64,000 nt of DNA. It comes from Amycolatopsis sp. cg9 (lineage in GTDB: Bacteria > Actinomycetota > Actinomycetes > Mycobacteriales > Pseudonocardiaceae). Positions 1 to 7,693 of the stretch are shown one piece after another (within the stretch, counting starts at the first letter, position 1; every line of letters starts with the position of its first letter). The DNA is taken from the NCBI RefSeq assembly GCF_041346945.1, contig NZ_CP166850.1, positions 8,416,501 through 8,480,500 on the forward strand. Direction: 5' to 3'. Made by a program: the position numbers and the translations under genes. Under the pieces are notes generated by a model. It worked only from the letters and a program-made list of their open reading frames with translations, did not search any database and had not been told where the DNA came from.

Positions 1-583
1 TCAGCGCCTGGCAGGCCATGTGCACCGAGACCAGCGAAGACGAGCAGGAGGCCTGCACGCTCAGGCTGGGCCCGCGCAGGTCGAGGTGGTAGGACACGCG
101 CGCCGCCAGCATGTCCTTTTCCGTGGCGAGCAGGAACTCCTGCGGGCTGGTGTGGTCCAGCGCCCCCGGCGTCTTCAGCACGTGCGAAAGCAGGTAGGCG
201 TTCTGGCTGACGCTGGCGTAGACGCCCACCGGCGCGCCGTCGGTGCGGGGCGCGTACCCCGCGTCTTCCATGGCGGCCCAGGCGCATTCCAGGAAGATGC
301 GCTGCTGTGGGTCGAGCAGGGCCGAATCCCGGGGCGTGTAGCCGAAGAGCCCGTTGTCGAAGTGCTCGACGCCGTCGAGCACGCCGTGGACGTGCCGGTA
401 GTCGGGACGGCGGGCCTCCTCCGGCGCCACCCCGGCGGCGATCGCCTCCTCGGCGGTGAACTCCGTGACCTGCTCGCCACCGTCGAGCACGTTTTCCCAG
501 AACCGCCCGACCGAGCCGGCGCCGGGGAAGCGGCCCGCCATGCCCACGACGGCGATCTCGAGCCCGGTCGGCTCCGCCGTCAT
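1..583 (-). CDS. Type I polyketide synthase, N-terminal KS domain (3' part beyond the window)
   Basis: The visible 194 residues are the start of a beta-ketoacyl synthase domain, which would extend an acyl chain by Claisen condensation. Residues 9-20 read EIAVVGMAGRFP, the usual KS opening. DPQQRIFLECAW follows near residue 92, and the active-site cysteine is Cys180 in the context VQASCSSSLVSVH, where most KSs have DTACSSSL. The ATG at 583 overlaps the stop of the upstream A-T NRPS gene (ATGA), so the two are translationally coupled. The KS probably accepts the aminoacyl or peptidyl chain from that carrier protein, giving an NRPS-to-PKS junction. No further domains (AT, ACP) can be seen because the gene leaves the window at base 1. 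Confidence 0.9.
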   Translation of the reverse strand, partial: MTAEPTGLEIAVVGMAGRFPGAGSVGRFWENVLDGGEQVTEFTAEEAIAAGVAPEEARRPDYRHVHGVLDGVEHFDNGLFGYTPRDSALLDPQQRIFLECAWAAMEDAGYAPRTDGAPVGVYASVSQNAYLLSHVLKTPGALDHTSPQEFLLATEKDMLAARVSYHLDLRGPSLSVQASCSSSLVSVHMACQAL

Positions 584-2430
584 CGGTCGCCTCCGCTCAT
601 GGCGGCGCGGCGGCGGTCGCGCGCGGCCGCGGTGAGCCGGTTGCGGCCGCGGCCGTCGTCCGCCTCCGCCGCCGGGGCGCCGGCCGCTTCGAGGTGCTGC
701 ACCAGCAGGTGCACGGTCGGGTTGCGGAAGAGCGTGACCATCGAGATCTCCCGTTCCAGGGTCTGGACCAGCCGGGCCCGGAGCCGCATCAGCAGCAGCG
801 ACGTGCCGCCGATGTCGAAGAAGTTGTCGTGCGGGCCCACGGTGTCGTGGCCCAGGGTCGCGGCCCAGGCGGCGGCGATCTGCTCGGCCAGGCCCGCCCC
901 GGGCGCGCTCGGCCCGCCCGTCCGGCCGGCGAAGGGATCCGGCAGCGCGGCGCGGTCGACCTTGCCGTTCCCGTTCAGCGGCAACGCGTCCAGCACGACG
1001 ATCGCCGACGGGACCATGTGCTCGGGCAGCAGGCCGGCCGCGAACGCGCGCAGATCCGCCGGTGTGACACCGGATCCCGCGACGTAACCCGCCAGCCGCC
1101 GCTCGCCCCCGGTGCCGTGCGGCACGACGACCGCCCGCGCCACACCCGGGTGGCGGTCCAGGACGGCGGCGACCTCACCGGGTTCGACGCGGTAGCCCAT
1201 GATCTTGACCTGGTCGTCGCCGCGCCCGACGAACTCCAGGTCCCCGCCGGGGAGCCGCCGGACCAGGTCGCCGGTCTCGTACATCCGCTCGCCGGGTTCG
1301 CCGGAGGCCGGGGTGAACGCGGCGGCGGTCGCGGCGGGCGCGCCGAGGTAGCCGCGGGCCAGGTTGCCCCCGGTGATGCCCAGCGTGCCGGTGACGCCGT
1401 CGGGGACGGGTTCGCCGTCCGGCCCGAGGACGTGCACGCGCACCCCGCGGAACGGGCGGCCGAGCGGGATCGTCTCGGGCACTTCCGGCGGTACCGGGTA
1501 CGCGAGCATCGAGACGGTGGTTTCGGTGGGCCCGTAGTGGTTTTCGACCGCCAGGTCCGGGCGGGCGGCGCGGATCCGGCGCACCAGGCCGGGGGTCAGC
1601 GGCTCGCCCGCGCAGATCAGCAGCCGCCGCGGCAGCACCCCGGCGACGGCGGCGCCGTCCACTCCGGCCAGCGCGGCGAGGTGGCTCGGGACGAGCTTGA
1701 CCGCGTCGATCCGGTGCCGCGCGAAGTAGTCCGCGAGCGCCCCGGAATCGACGGCCTGTTCCCGGGACAGCACGTGCAGCCGGCCACCGGTGGTCAGCGC
1801 CGCGAACACGTTGGTGCTGCCCAGGTCCGCGGAGAACGTCGACAGCAGGGCCCACGACCACCCCGGCTCGATCCGCTCGGCCAGTCCTGCCAGGTAGTGG
1901 ACGTACTGGCGGTGCTCGACGGCGACGGCCTTGGGCGTGCCGGTCGACCCCGAAGTGAAGAGCACGTAGCACAACGCCGACGCGGGCGTGGGCGGCCGGG
2001 CCGGCCCCGGTGCGCCGTCGTCCTCCCCCAGCACGACGACCGGCCGCCCGGCGACCCGGTCCGCCAGCTCCGGAATCGTCACCACGGCGACCGCGCCCGC
2101 GGCGGAAAGCGAGGCGGCGAGCCGGGATCCGGGCAGTTCGGGGTCCAGCGGGAGGTACGCGCCACCCGCCCGCAGGATGCCCAGCATGCCCGCGATCATC
2201 GCCGCCGACCGGGGAACCAGGAGACCCACCGGGCGATCCGGTGCTGCGCCGAGTGCCGCGAGCCGCACGGCCACCTGCTCCGCCCGGTGCTCCAGTTCGG
2301 CGTAGGTGAGGTCGCCGTCGGGTCCGGTGACCGCGATCTTCGACGGGGCCCCCCGCGTCTGCGCGGCGATCAGTTCGTGCAGCGTCGTTCCTTCGGTGGC
2401 TCCCATGACCGCAATCGTCGTGTCGCGCAC
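580..2430 (-). CDS. Stand-alone NRPS adenylation-thiolation (A-T) protein
   Basis: 616 residues: an AMP-forming adenylation domain (about 15-510) followed by a peptidyl carrier domain. Visible core motifs are LFTSGSTGTPKAVAVEH (A3), NHYGPTETT (A5), YETGDLVRR (A7), GRGDDQVKIMGYRVEPGEV (A8) and NGNGKVDR (A10). The carrier site is DNFFDIGGTSLLL, with Ser as the phosphopantetheine site. There is no condensation domain, so the upstream module must supply it. My manual reading of the substrate pocket is D-L-T-K-I-A-H-V-S-K. It begins like Asp/Asn codes (DLTK) but is not a clean match, so the substrate is uncertain. The frame opens at GTG 2430; ATG 2406 is an alternative. The stop overlaps the PKS start. 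Confidence 0.88.
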   Translation of the reverse strand: MRDTTIAVMGATEGTTLHELIAAQTRGAPSKIAVTGPDGDLTYAELEHRAEQVAVRLAALGAAPDRPVGLLVPRSAAMIAGMLGILRAGGAYLPLDPELPGSRLAASLSAAGAVAVVTIPELADRVAGRPVVVLGEDDGAPGPARPPTPASALCYVLFTSGSTGTPKAVAVEHRQYVHYLAGLAERIEPGWSWALLSTFSADLGSTNVFAALTTGGRLHVLSREQAVDSGALADYFARHRIDAVKLVPSHLAALAGVDGAAVAGVLPRRLLICAGEPLTPGLVRRIRAARPDLAVENHYGPTETTVSMLAYPVPPEVPETIPLGRPFRGVRVHVLGPDGEPVPDGVTGTLGITGGNLARGYLGAPAATAAAFTPASGEPGERMYETGDLVRRLPGGDLEFVGRGDDQVKIMGYRVEPGEVAAVLDRHPGVARAVVVPHGTGGERRLAGYVAGSGVTPADLRAFAAGLLPEHMVPSAIVVLDALPLNGNGKVDRAALPDPFAGRTGGPSAPGAGLAEQIAAAWAATLGHDTVGPHDNFFDIGGTSLLLMRLRARLVQTLEREISMVTLFRNPTVHLLVQHLEAAGAPAAEADDGRGRNRLTAAARDRRRAAMSGGDR

Positions 2431-2869
2431 TGACTCTGCGCTGAACCGGCGGCGACCGGCCCGGCGCTGGGATGATCGGGCGACGGTGCGTTCCTTCGGG
2501 TGAAGATCGTTTTCGGCGCGGTAACAGTGTGGAATAGAGAACCGGTCACGCGACAGGAATCCCGTACTGTGCTACGGAGAACGATCTCAGTGACGAGATC
2601 GAACCGTTCCGCTACAGTGGCCCGGGGCTGCCCACGGGCACGCCGGCACCGAACCGGGGACTGGTGCCACCACGGGACTTCTGGGGGTTGAGCGCAGCAT
2701 GGGCTTTCCGATTGCCTTGGGGGAAACCGGGAAAAGGCATTGTGCGTAACCGCCGGGAAACCGCGGTGACGACGTAGTCCACCCGAAAGTCAGCATCGAG
2801 CCCGAAAGCGCGATACCGCCTCGCACGACGCCGAAATCCGGGTCCGTGCCGGCCGAAACAGGGAGACTG
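2431..2869. other. 439-bp divergent intergenic region between A-T gene and SARP gene
   Basis: No convincing coding frame was found in either direction. The region is noticeably less GC-rich than the genes and contains the inverted repeat listed separately, several G/C-rich palindromic patches around 2630-2690, and a good Shine-Dalgarno (AGGGAG) just before the ATG at 2870. It presumably carries the promoters of both divergent genes. A weak minus-strand candidate (TTCCTG, 17 bp, TATTCC) lies around 2530-2558. Confidence 0.5.
2582..2617 (+). promoter_or_regulatory. Candidate promoter with operator-like inverted repeat
   Basis: CGATCTC (2582-2588) and GAGATCG (2595-2601) form a perfect 7-bp inverted repeat with a 6-bp spacer. 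It overlaps GTGACG (2590-2595), which with TACAGT (2612-2617) at 16-bp spacing resembles a sigma-70-type promoter reading towards the SARP gene. The overlap would allow repression or activation by a dimeric regulator. The 5' leader would be about 245 nt, which is long, so this is a candidate only. Confidence 0.35.
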
Positions 2870-4387
2870 ATGACCGTCCACGTCCTGGGACCCGTCGAGA
2901 TCACCAAGCATGGCGCACCAGTACCGGTCAGACGGCGGAAACAACGCCTGCTCATCGCCCTCCTCGCCACCCGCGCCAACCAGCTCGTCCCGTTGTCGCG
3001 GATCATCGACGTGCTGTGGGAGCAGGAAGTCCCGAAGGCGGCGCGCAACCAGGTCCACGTGCACGTCGCGGCGGTGCGCCGGGCACTCACCGCGAGCGAC
3101 GGCGATCCGGCGGCGGTGGAAACCTGCCCCACCGGCTACGTGCTGCACGCGCCGCCCGCCGACGTCGACCTCGTGCGGTTCGACAACGCCGTGTCCAGCG
3201 GGGAAACCGAGCTCGCCGCCGGCCGCCTGACCGAAGCCCGCCGGCTGTTCCGCACCGCGCTGGCGACCTGGCGCGGCACCCCGCTCGACGGCCTGGAGGG
3301 CCGGTTCGCGCACGCCGAATCGGCGCGGCTGGAACAACGACGGCTACGCGTGCACGAACACCAGCTGGACATCGGGCTGACGCTCGGCCGGTTCGCCGAT
3401 CTGGTCCCGGAACTGGCCGGGCTGCTCACGACGAATCCGTTGCACGAAGGCTTTCGCCGCCGTTACATGCTCGCGCTCTACGGTGCCGGCCGGTCCGCCG
3501 ACGCGCTCGCGGCGTTCCGCGACGGCCGCCGCGTGCTCGGCGACGAGCTGGGCATCGAGCCGACCCGCGAGCTCCGGGACACCGAAATGGCGATCCTGCG
3601 GGCCACCCCGGTCGAGGAACTGGTGGGCAAGCTGCTGCCGGCGGCCCGCCGGGAGGAAAGACCCGACTGGGGCCCCCGGCCCCGGCCGCGGCAACTTCCC
3701 GCGCAGGTCAACCACTTCGTGGGCCGCACGCAGGTGCTGGCCCGGCTCGACGACGTGGCAGGCCGCCGCCGCAGCCCGGTGCTCGTGACCGGCCCCGGCG
3801 GCATCGGGAAGACGGCGGTGTGCACCCGCTGGGCGCACGCCAACGCCGCCGAGTTCCCCGACGGCGCCCTGTACATCGACCTGCGCGGGTCCGGCCCGTC
3901 GCCGGTCGAGCCGTCCGAAGCGCTCGGCCGGTTCCTGCGCGCGCTCGGCACCCCGGCGGACCGGATCCCCGCCGACGTCAACGAAGCGGCCGCCGACTTC
4001 CGCTCGCTGCTCGCCTCGACCCGCACGCTGATCCTGCTGGACGACGCGGCTTCGGCCGCGCAGGTCCGGCCGCTGCTGCCGGGCACGCCGTCCTGCCGGG
4101 CCGTCGTGACCAGCCGCCACCGCCTCGACGAACTGACGGTCCGCGACGGCGTGGAGCCCATCCGGCTCGACGCGCTTTCCGCCACGGAAGCGGGCGACCT
4201 GCTCGCCGCGATCGCCGGCCGCCGCCGGCTGCACAACGAGCCGACCGGGACCATCGCCCGGCTGGCGGCCGCCTGCGAGTACCGCCCGACCGCGCTGCGC
4301 GGAGTCGCCCTCCAGCTCGCCGAACGCCCCGAGCTGCGCATCGCCGGCTACCTCCGGGAACTGCTCGCGGCCCCGAGCTTCCCCTAG
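2870..4387 (+). CDS. SARP-type transcriptional activator with NB-ARC domain (no TPR region)
   Basis: Likely pathway-specific activator of the surrounding NRPS-PKS genes. From the chosen ATG it has 505 residues: an OmpR-type winged-helix DNA-binding region (about 1-90), a bacterial transcriptional activator (BTAD) domain (about 95-240), then an NTPase domain with Walker A GPGGIGKTAV near residue 308 and a Walker B-like region ILLDDAA. It ends shortly after the ATPase, so it lacks the long TPR tail of full AfsR-like proteins. An in-frame ATG lies 24 bp upstream (2846), but AGGGAGACTG immediately before 2870 favours the later start. It is transcribed opposite to the NRPS genes and converges with mbtH. 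Confidence 0.85.
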   Translation: MTVHVLGPVEITKHGAPVPVRRRKQRLLIALLATRANQLVPLSRIIDVLWEQEVPKAARNQVHVHVAAVRRALTASDGDPAAVETCPTGYVLHAPPADVDLVRFDNAVSSGETELAAGRLTEARRLFRTALATWRGTPLDGLEGRFAHAESARLEQRRLRVHEHQLDIGLTLGRFADLVPELAGLLTTNPLHEGFRRRYMLALYGAGRSADALAAFRDGRRVLGDELGIEPTRELRDTEMAILRATPVEELVGKLLPAARREERPDWGPRPRPRQLPAQVNHFVGRTQVLARLDDVAGRRRSPVLVTGPGGIGKTAVCTRWAHANAAEFPDGALYIDLRGSGPSPVEPSEALGRFLRALGTPADRIPADVNEAAADFRSLLASTRTLILLDDAASAAQVRPLLPGTPSCRAVVTSRHRLDELTVRDGVEPIRLDALSATEAGDLLAAIAGRRRLHNEPTGTIARLAAACEYRPTALRGVALQLAERPELRIAGYLRELLAAPSFP

Positions 4388-4401
4388 CGGCTCACCGGCG
4401 G

Positions 4402-4480
4402 GCTGAAGGGGACGTTCATCTCATCTGATGCGAGGAAAGTCCCCTTCAGCTCGTCTGGTGCCAGGAAAGTCCCCTTCAGC
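4402..4480. repeat. Tandem/inverted repeat, probable bidirectional terminator
   Basis: GCTGAAGGGGAC (4402-4413) is the exact reverse complement of GTCCCCTTCAGC at 4439-4450 and again at 4469-4480. The two right-hand copies sit in 30-bp tandem units (4421-4450 and 4451-4480) that match at about 26 of 30 positions and share AGGAAAGTCCCCTTCAGC. The element lies between the convergent SARP and mbtH genes and covers the mbtH stop codon. RNA from either strand can fold into a 12-bp stem, so termination of both genes is likely. Confidence 0.55.
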
Positions 4481-4658
4481 CCGGCTGGCGGTCGCGGACG
4501 CTCCGGGGCCGGATGTCGTGCCACACCCGCTCGATGTAGGCGACGCACTCGTCTTCGGTGCCGGTCCGGCCGGCGTCGTGCCAGCCGGGCGGGAGCGGGC
4601 GGCCGCTCGGCCAGATCGAGTACTGCTCCTCGTCGTTGACGACGACCACGTGGGTCAC
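4476..4658 (-). CDS. MbtH-like NRPS accessory protein
   Basis: 60 residues, typical of the MbtH family, small chaperone-like proteins that bind and activate NRPS adenylation domains. Visible signature elements are NDEEQYSIWPSG near the N-terminus, PLPPGWHDAG in the middle and CVAYIERVWHDIRP near the C-terminus. The conserved Ser and Trp residues of the family are present. The GTG start at 4658 is preceded by AGGAGG and overlaps the stop of the large A-T-C NRPS gene (GTGA), so it is co-translated with its probable partner. It is too short for many gene callers but the family match is clear. Its stop lies inside a repeat that probably terminates the operon. Confidence 0.93.
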   Translation of the reverse strand: MTHVVVVNDEEQYSIWPSGRPLPPGWHDAGRTGTEDECVAYIERVWHDIRPRSVRDRQPG

Positions 4659-7600
4659 TTCGGTCCTCCTGCGGGGTTCTGGTCGGGGTCGGCCACGATC
4701 CGCCCGAGCGCGGCGAGCAGCAGCCCGGACGCCGTTTCCGCCAGCGCGGCGCCGCCGTGGCCCGCGGCGACCCGCACGGACAGGTCCCACTCCGGTGCCG
4801 CCGGCCGCCGCGCGACCGTCAGCGAAAGCGGGAAACCGTTGCGGTCGCCGAACCACCACTCGTGCGCGCGGATCGCCCGGACGCCGTCGACCCCGTCGTA
4901 GGCGCGGAAGTCGGCGTAGTTGAACAGCGCGTCCGGCGGCCCGAACCCGGTCACCGCGCGGAGTTCGCCCGGCGGGAAGTGCCGGTGCGGCAGGTGCGCC
5001 CGCTCGGCTTCGAACGCGGCGCGGACCAGCGAGCGCCACGAACCGGACGGCAGCTCCAGCCGAAGCGGGAGGGTGTTGACGAACATGCCGACCACGGCCT
5101 CGGCGCCGCTGTGCTCGGGACGGCCGTTCGTCACCAGCCCGGTGAGCACGTCGGTGGTCCCGGTGAGCTCGCCGAGCATGCGGAGGTGGGCGGCGAGGTA
5201 GACCGACTTCGGCGGCACGCCGGTCTTGACCGCGAGCCGGCGCACCTGCGCGGTCAGGGACGCCGCGAGCGGCACGGACAGTGTCGTTTCCCCGTCGGTC
5301 ACCCCGTTCGTCCACAGTGGAGCGGGCGAGTAGCCGTCGAGCAGGCGTTTCCAGTAGGCGGCGGTCTCCGGGTCGGCGGCCGCTTTCCGTTCCAGCACCA
5401 CGAAGTCGCGGTAGCGCGCCGCGGGTGGCGCGGCGATCGGCGCGCTCCCGCCGAGTTCGTGGTCGTAGGCCTGGAGCAGGTCGGCCAGCACCACGGCGAA
5501 GCTCCACCCGTCGACCACCGAGTGGTGCACCGAGACCGCGAGGTGCCAGGTGCCGTCCGCGTGCCGCAGCACGTGGCACCGGGCCAGCGGCGCCTCGGCC
5601 AGGTCGAACGGCCGCCGCCACTGCTCCGCCCACCACCGCTCGAGCGCGGCGGCGGGATCGGCCGCGGCGGGCGCGTCGAGCAGGGTCAGCGGGATCGGCG
5701 CGGTGGCGTGCACCCGCTGCATCGGCTCCGCGTGGCCGACCAGGTCGAAGGACGTGCGCAGCAGTTCGTGGCGGCCGGACAGCGCGTCCAGGGCGCGGCG
5801 TAGCGCGTCCTCGTCGAGCGGTCCCGACAGCCGGACCGCGCTGAGGTCGTGGTACAGCGTGGGGTCTTCGGTGATCTCGCACTCGTAGATCAGGCCGACC
5901 TGCAGGAGCGCGGCCGGGTACACGCTCTCCTCCGGCGCGGTTTCCGGGACGCTCCCGGCGGCACCGTCCAGTCCGGCCGCGACCAGCCCGGCGATCGTGG
6001 GGTGCTGGAACACGCCGTGCACGCTGAGCGCGATGTCCGCCTCGCGGGCCTTCGACACGACGCGGATCGCGGTCATGGAATCACCGCCCAGCGCGAAGAA
6101 GTCGTCGTCCGGGCCGACGTGGCCGACGCCGAGCACGCTCGCCCAGATGGCCGCGAGCACCTCGGCCGGCTCGCCGCCGGTGTCCACTGTGGCCGGTTCC
6201 GCGCGGTCTTCCCCGGCCCGCAGCGCCGCGCGGTCGAGCTTTCCGTTGGCGGTCAGCGGAAGCGCGTCGAGGGCGGTGAGGGTCGACGGCACCAGGTGCG
6301 CGGGCAGCTTCCCGGCCAGCGCGGCCCGCAGCTCGCGCGGGTCGGCCGTGGTGACGACGAACCCGGCCAGGTGCGCTTCGCCGTCCTGGTCGTGCCGGAG
6401 GACGACGGCGGCGGCGCTCACGCCGCGCAGCCCGGTGAGCGCGGCTTCGATTTCCGCGGGCTCGACCCGGAAACCGCGGAACTGGACCTGGTCGTCGACG
6501 CGGCCGAGGAACGTCAGCTCGCCGTCCCGCACGGCCGCGAGGTCGCCGGTGCGGTAGCGGCGCGCGCCCGGCGGGCCGGCCGGATCGGGCACGAACCGGC
6601 GCGCGGTCAGCCCGGGCCGCCCGAGGTAGCCGCCGGTGACGCCGGCGCCGCCGACGTACGCTTCGCCTGGCTCGCCCGGGGGCACAGGCCGCAGGTCCTC
6701 GTCGAGGAGGCTGACCCGGAGGTCGGCTAACGGCGCCCCGATCGGGCTGCCCCGGCCGTCGGTGTCTTCGCGGGTGAGCGGCCGCGCGGTGACGTGCACC
6801 GTGGTTTCGGTGATGCCGTACATGTTGACCAGCCGCGGCTCGCGGTCGCCGTAGCGGTCGAACCAGGGCACGAGCGCGGCCGGTTCGAGGGCCTCGCCGC
6901 CGAACACGACCAGCCGCAGCGCGGTGTCCGGCCAGCCGGCCGCGCCCGCGGCGCGGATCAGCTGGCGGAAGGCCGACGGGGTCTGGCTCAGCACGGTGAC
7001 CCGCTGCTCGACGAGCAGCCGCCAGAACGCCTCGGGGTCCCGGCTGACCGCGTAGGGCACCACGACGACGCGGCCGCCGTGCAGCAGCGCGCCCCACAGC
7101 TCCCACACGGAGAAGTCGAACGCGTAGGAGTGGAACAGCGTCCAGGTGTCGGTTTCGGTGACGCCGAACTCGGCGCGGGTCACCTCGAACAACCGCGTCA
7201 CGTTGGCGTGGCTGACGACGACGCCCTTGGGCTTGCCGGTGGAGCCGGAGGTGTGGATGACGTACGCGGTGTCTTCCGGCCGCACGTCCACCGGCTCCAC
7301 CTCCGCGGCACCGGGGTCGTCGAGGGCGACGAACGGCACGCCGGGCACCCGGTCGGCGAACCGGCGCTGCCCGACGACGACCGGGCAGCGGCAGTCGGCG
7401 AGGACGAACTCGAGCCGGTCGGCCGGGTACCGCGGGTCGAGCGGCACGTAGCCGCCCCCGGCCTTGAGCACGCCGAGGACGGCGACGACGAGGTCGGCGT
7501 CGCGGTCGGCGCACAGACCGGCGAGCACCCCGGGCCCCACTCCGGCGACGCGCAACCGGCTTGCGAGCCGGTCCGCCGCCGCGTCGAGTTCGCGGTAGGT

Positions 7601-7693
7601 CAGCGCACGCGTCCCGTCGCTGACGGCGACCCGGTCCGGGGTGCGCCGGGCTTGGGCGGTGAACAGCTCGTGCAGGCAGCTGCTGGTGGTCAT
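4655..7693 (-). CDS. NRPS, A-T-C architecture (Thr-like adenylation code)
   Basis: 1012 residues: adenylation (about 10-510), carrier (FFALGGDSMTAIRV, about 560) and a C-terminal condensation domain with HHSVVDGWS as the HHxxxDG active site. A-domain motifs include HTSGSTGKPKGVVVSH and NMYGITETTVHVT. My hand-derived pocket code is D-F-W-S-V-G-M-V-H-K, close to the threonine code DFWNIGMVHK, so Thr or a Thr-like residue is the best guess. Because condensation is C-terminal, this protein probably joins its own peptidyl chain to the amino acid held by the next protein, the stand-alone A-T. The ATG at 7693 overlaps the upstream NRPS stop (ATGA), and the gene ends in a GTGA overlap with mbtH. Confidence 0.9.
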   Translation of the reverse strand: MTTSSCLHELFTAQARRTPDRVAVSDGTRALTYRELDAAADRLASRLRVAGVGPGVLAGLCADRDADLVVAVLGVLKAGGGYVPLDPRYPADRLEFVLADCRCPVVVGQRRFADRVPGVPFVALDDPGAAEVEPVDVRPEDTAYVIHTSGSTGKPKGVVVSHANVTRLFEVTRAEFGVTETDTWTLFHSYAFDFSVWELWGALLHGGRVVVVPYAVSRDPEAFWRLLVEQRVTVLSQTPSAFRQLIRAAGAAGWPDTALRLVVFGGEALEPAALVPWFDRYGDREPRLVNMYGITETTVHVTARPLTREDTDGRGSPIGAPLADLRVSLLDEDLRPVPPGEPGEAYVGGAGVTGGYLGRPGLTARRFVPDPAGPPGARRYRTGDLAAVRDGELTFLGRVDDQVQFRGFRVEPAEIEAALTGLRGVSAAAVVLRHDQDGEAHLAGFVVTTADPRELRAALAGKLPAHLVPSTLTALDALPLTANGKLDRAALRAGEDRAEPATVDTGGEPAEVLAAIWASVLGVGHVGPDDDFFALGGDSMTAIRVVSKAREADIALSVHGVFQHPTIAGLVAAGLDGAAGSVPETAPEESVYPAALLQVGLIYECEITEDPTLYHDLSAVRLSGPLDEDALRRALDALSGRHELLRTSFDLVGHAEPMQRVHATAPIPLTLLDAPAAADPAAALERWWAEQWRRPFDLAEAPLARCHVLRHADGTWHLAVSVHHSVVDGWSFAVVLADLLQAYDHELGGSAPIAAPPAARYRDFVVLERKAAADPETAAYWKRLLDGYSPAPLWTNGVTDGETTLSVPLAASLTAQVRRLAVKTGVPPKSVYLAAHLRMLGELTGTTDVLTGLVTNGRPEHSGAEAVVGMFVNTLPLRLELPSGSWRSLVRAAFEAERAHLPHRHFPPGELRAVTGFGPPDALFNYADFRAYDGVDGVRAIRAHEWWFGDRNGFPLSLTVARRPAAPEWDLSVRVAAGHGGAALAETASGLLLAALGRIVADPDQNPAGGPK

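Noticed and set aside
694..2433. A 579-codon plus-strand frame over the A-T NRPS gene
   Set aside because: The minus-strand frame has all adenylation motifs. The plus frame is a mirror shadow with no recognisable domain.
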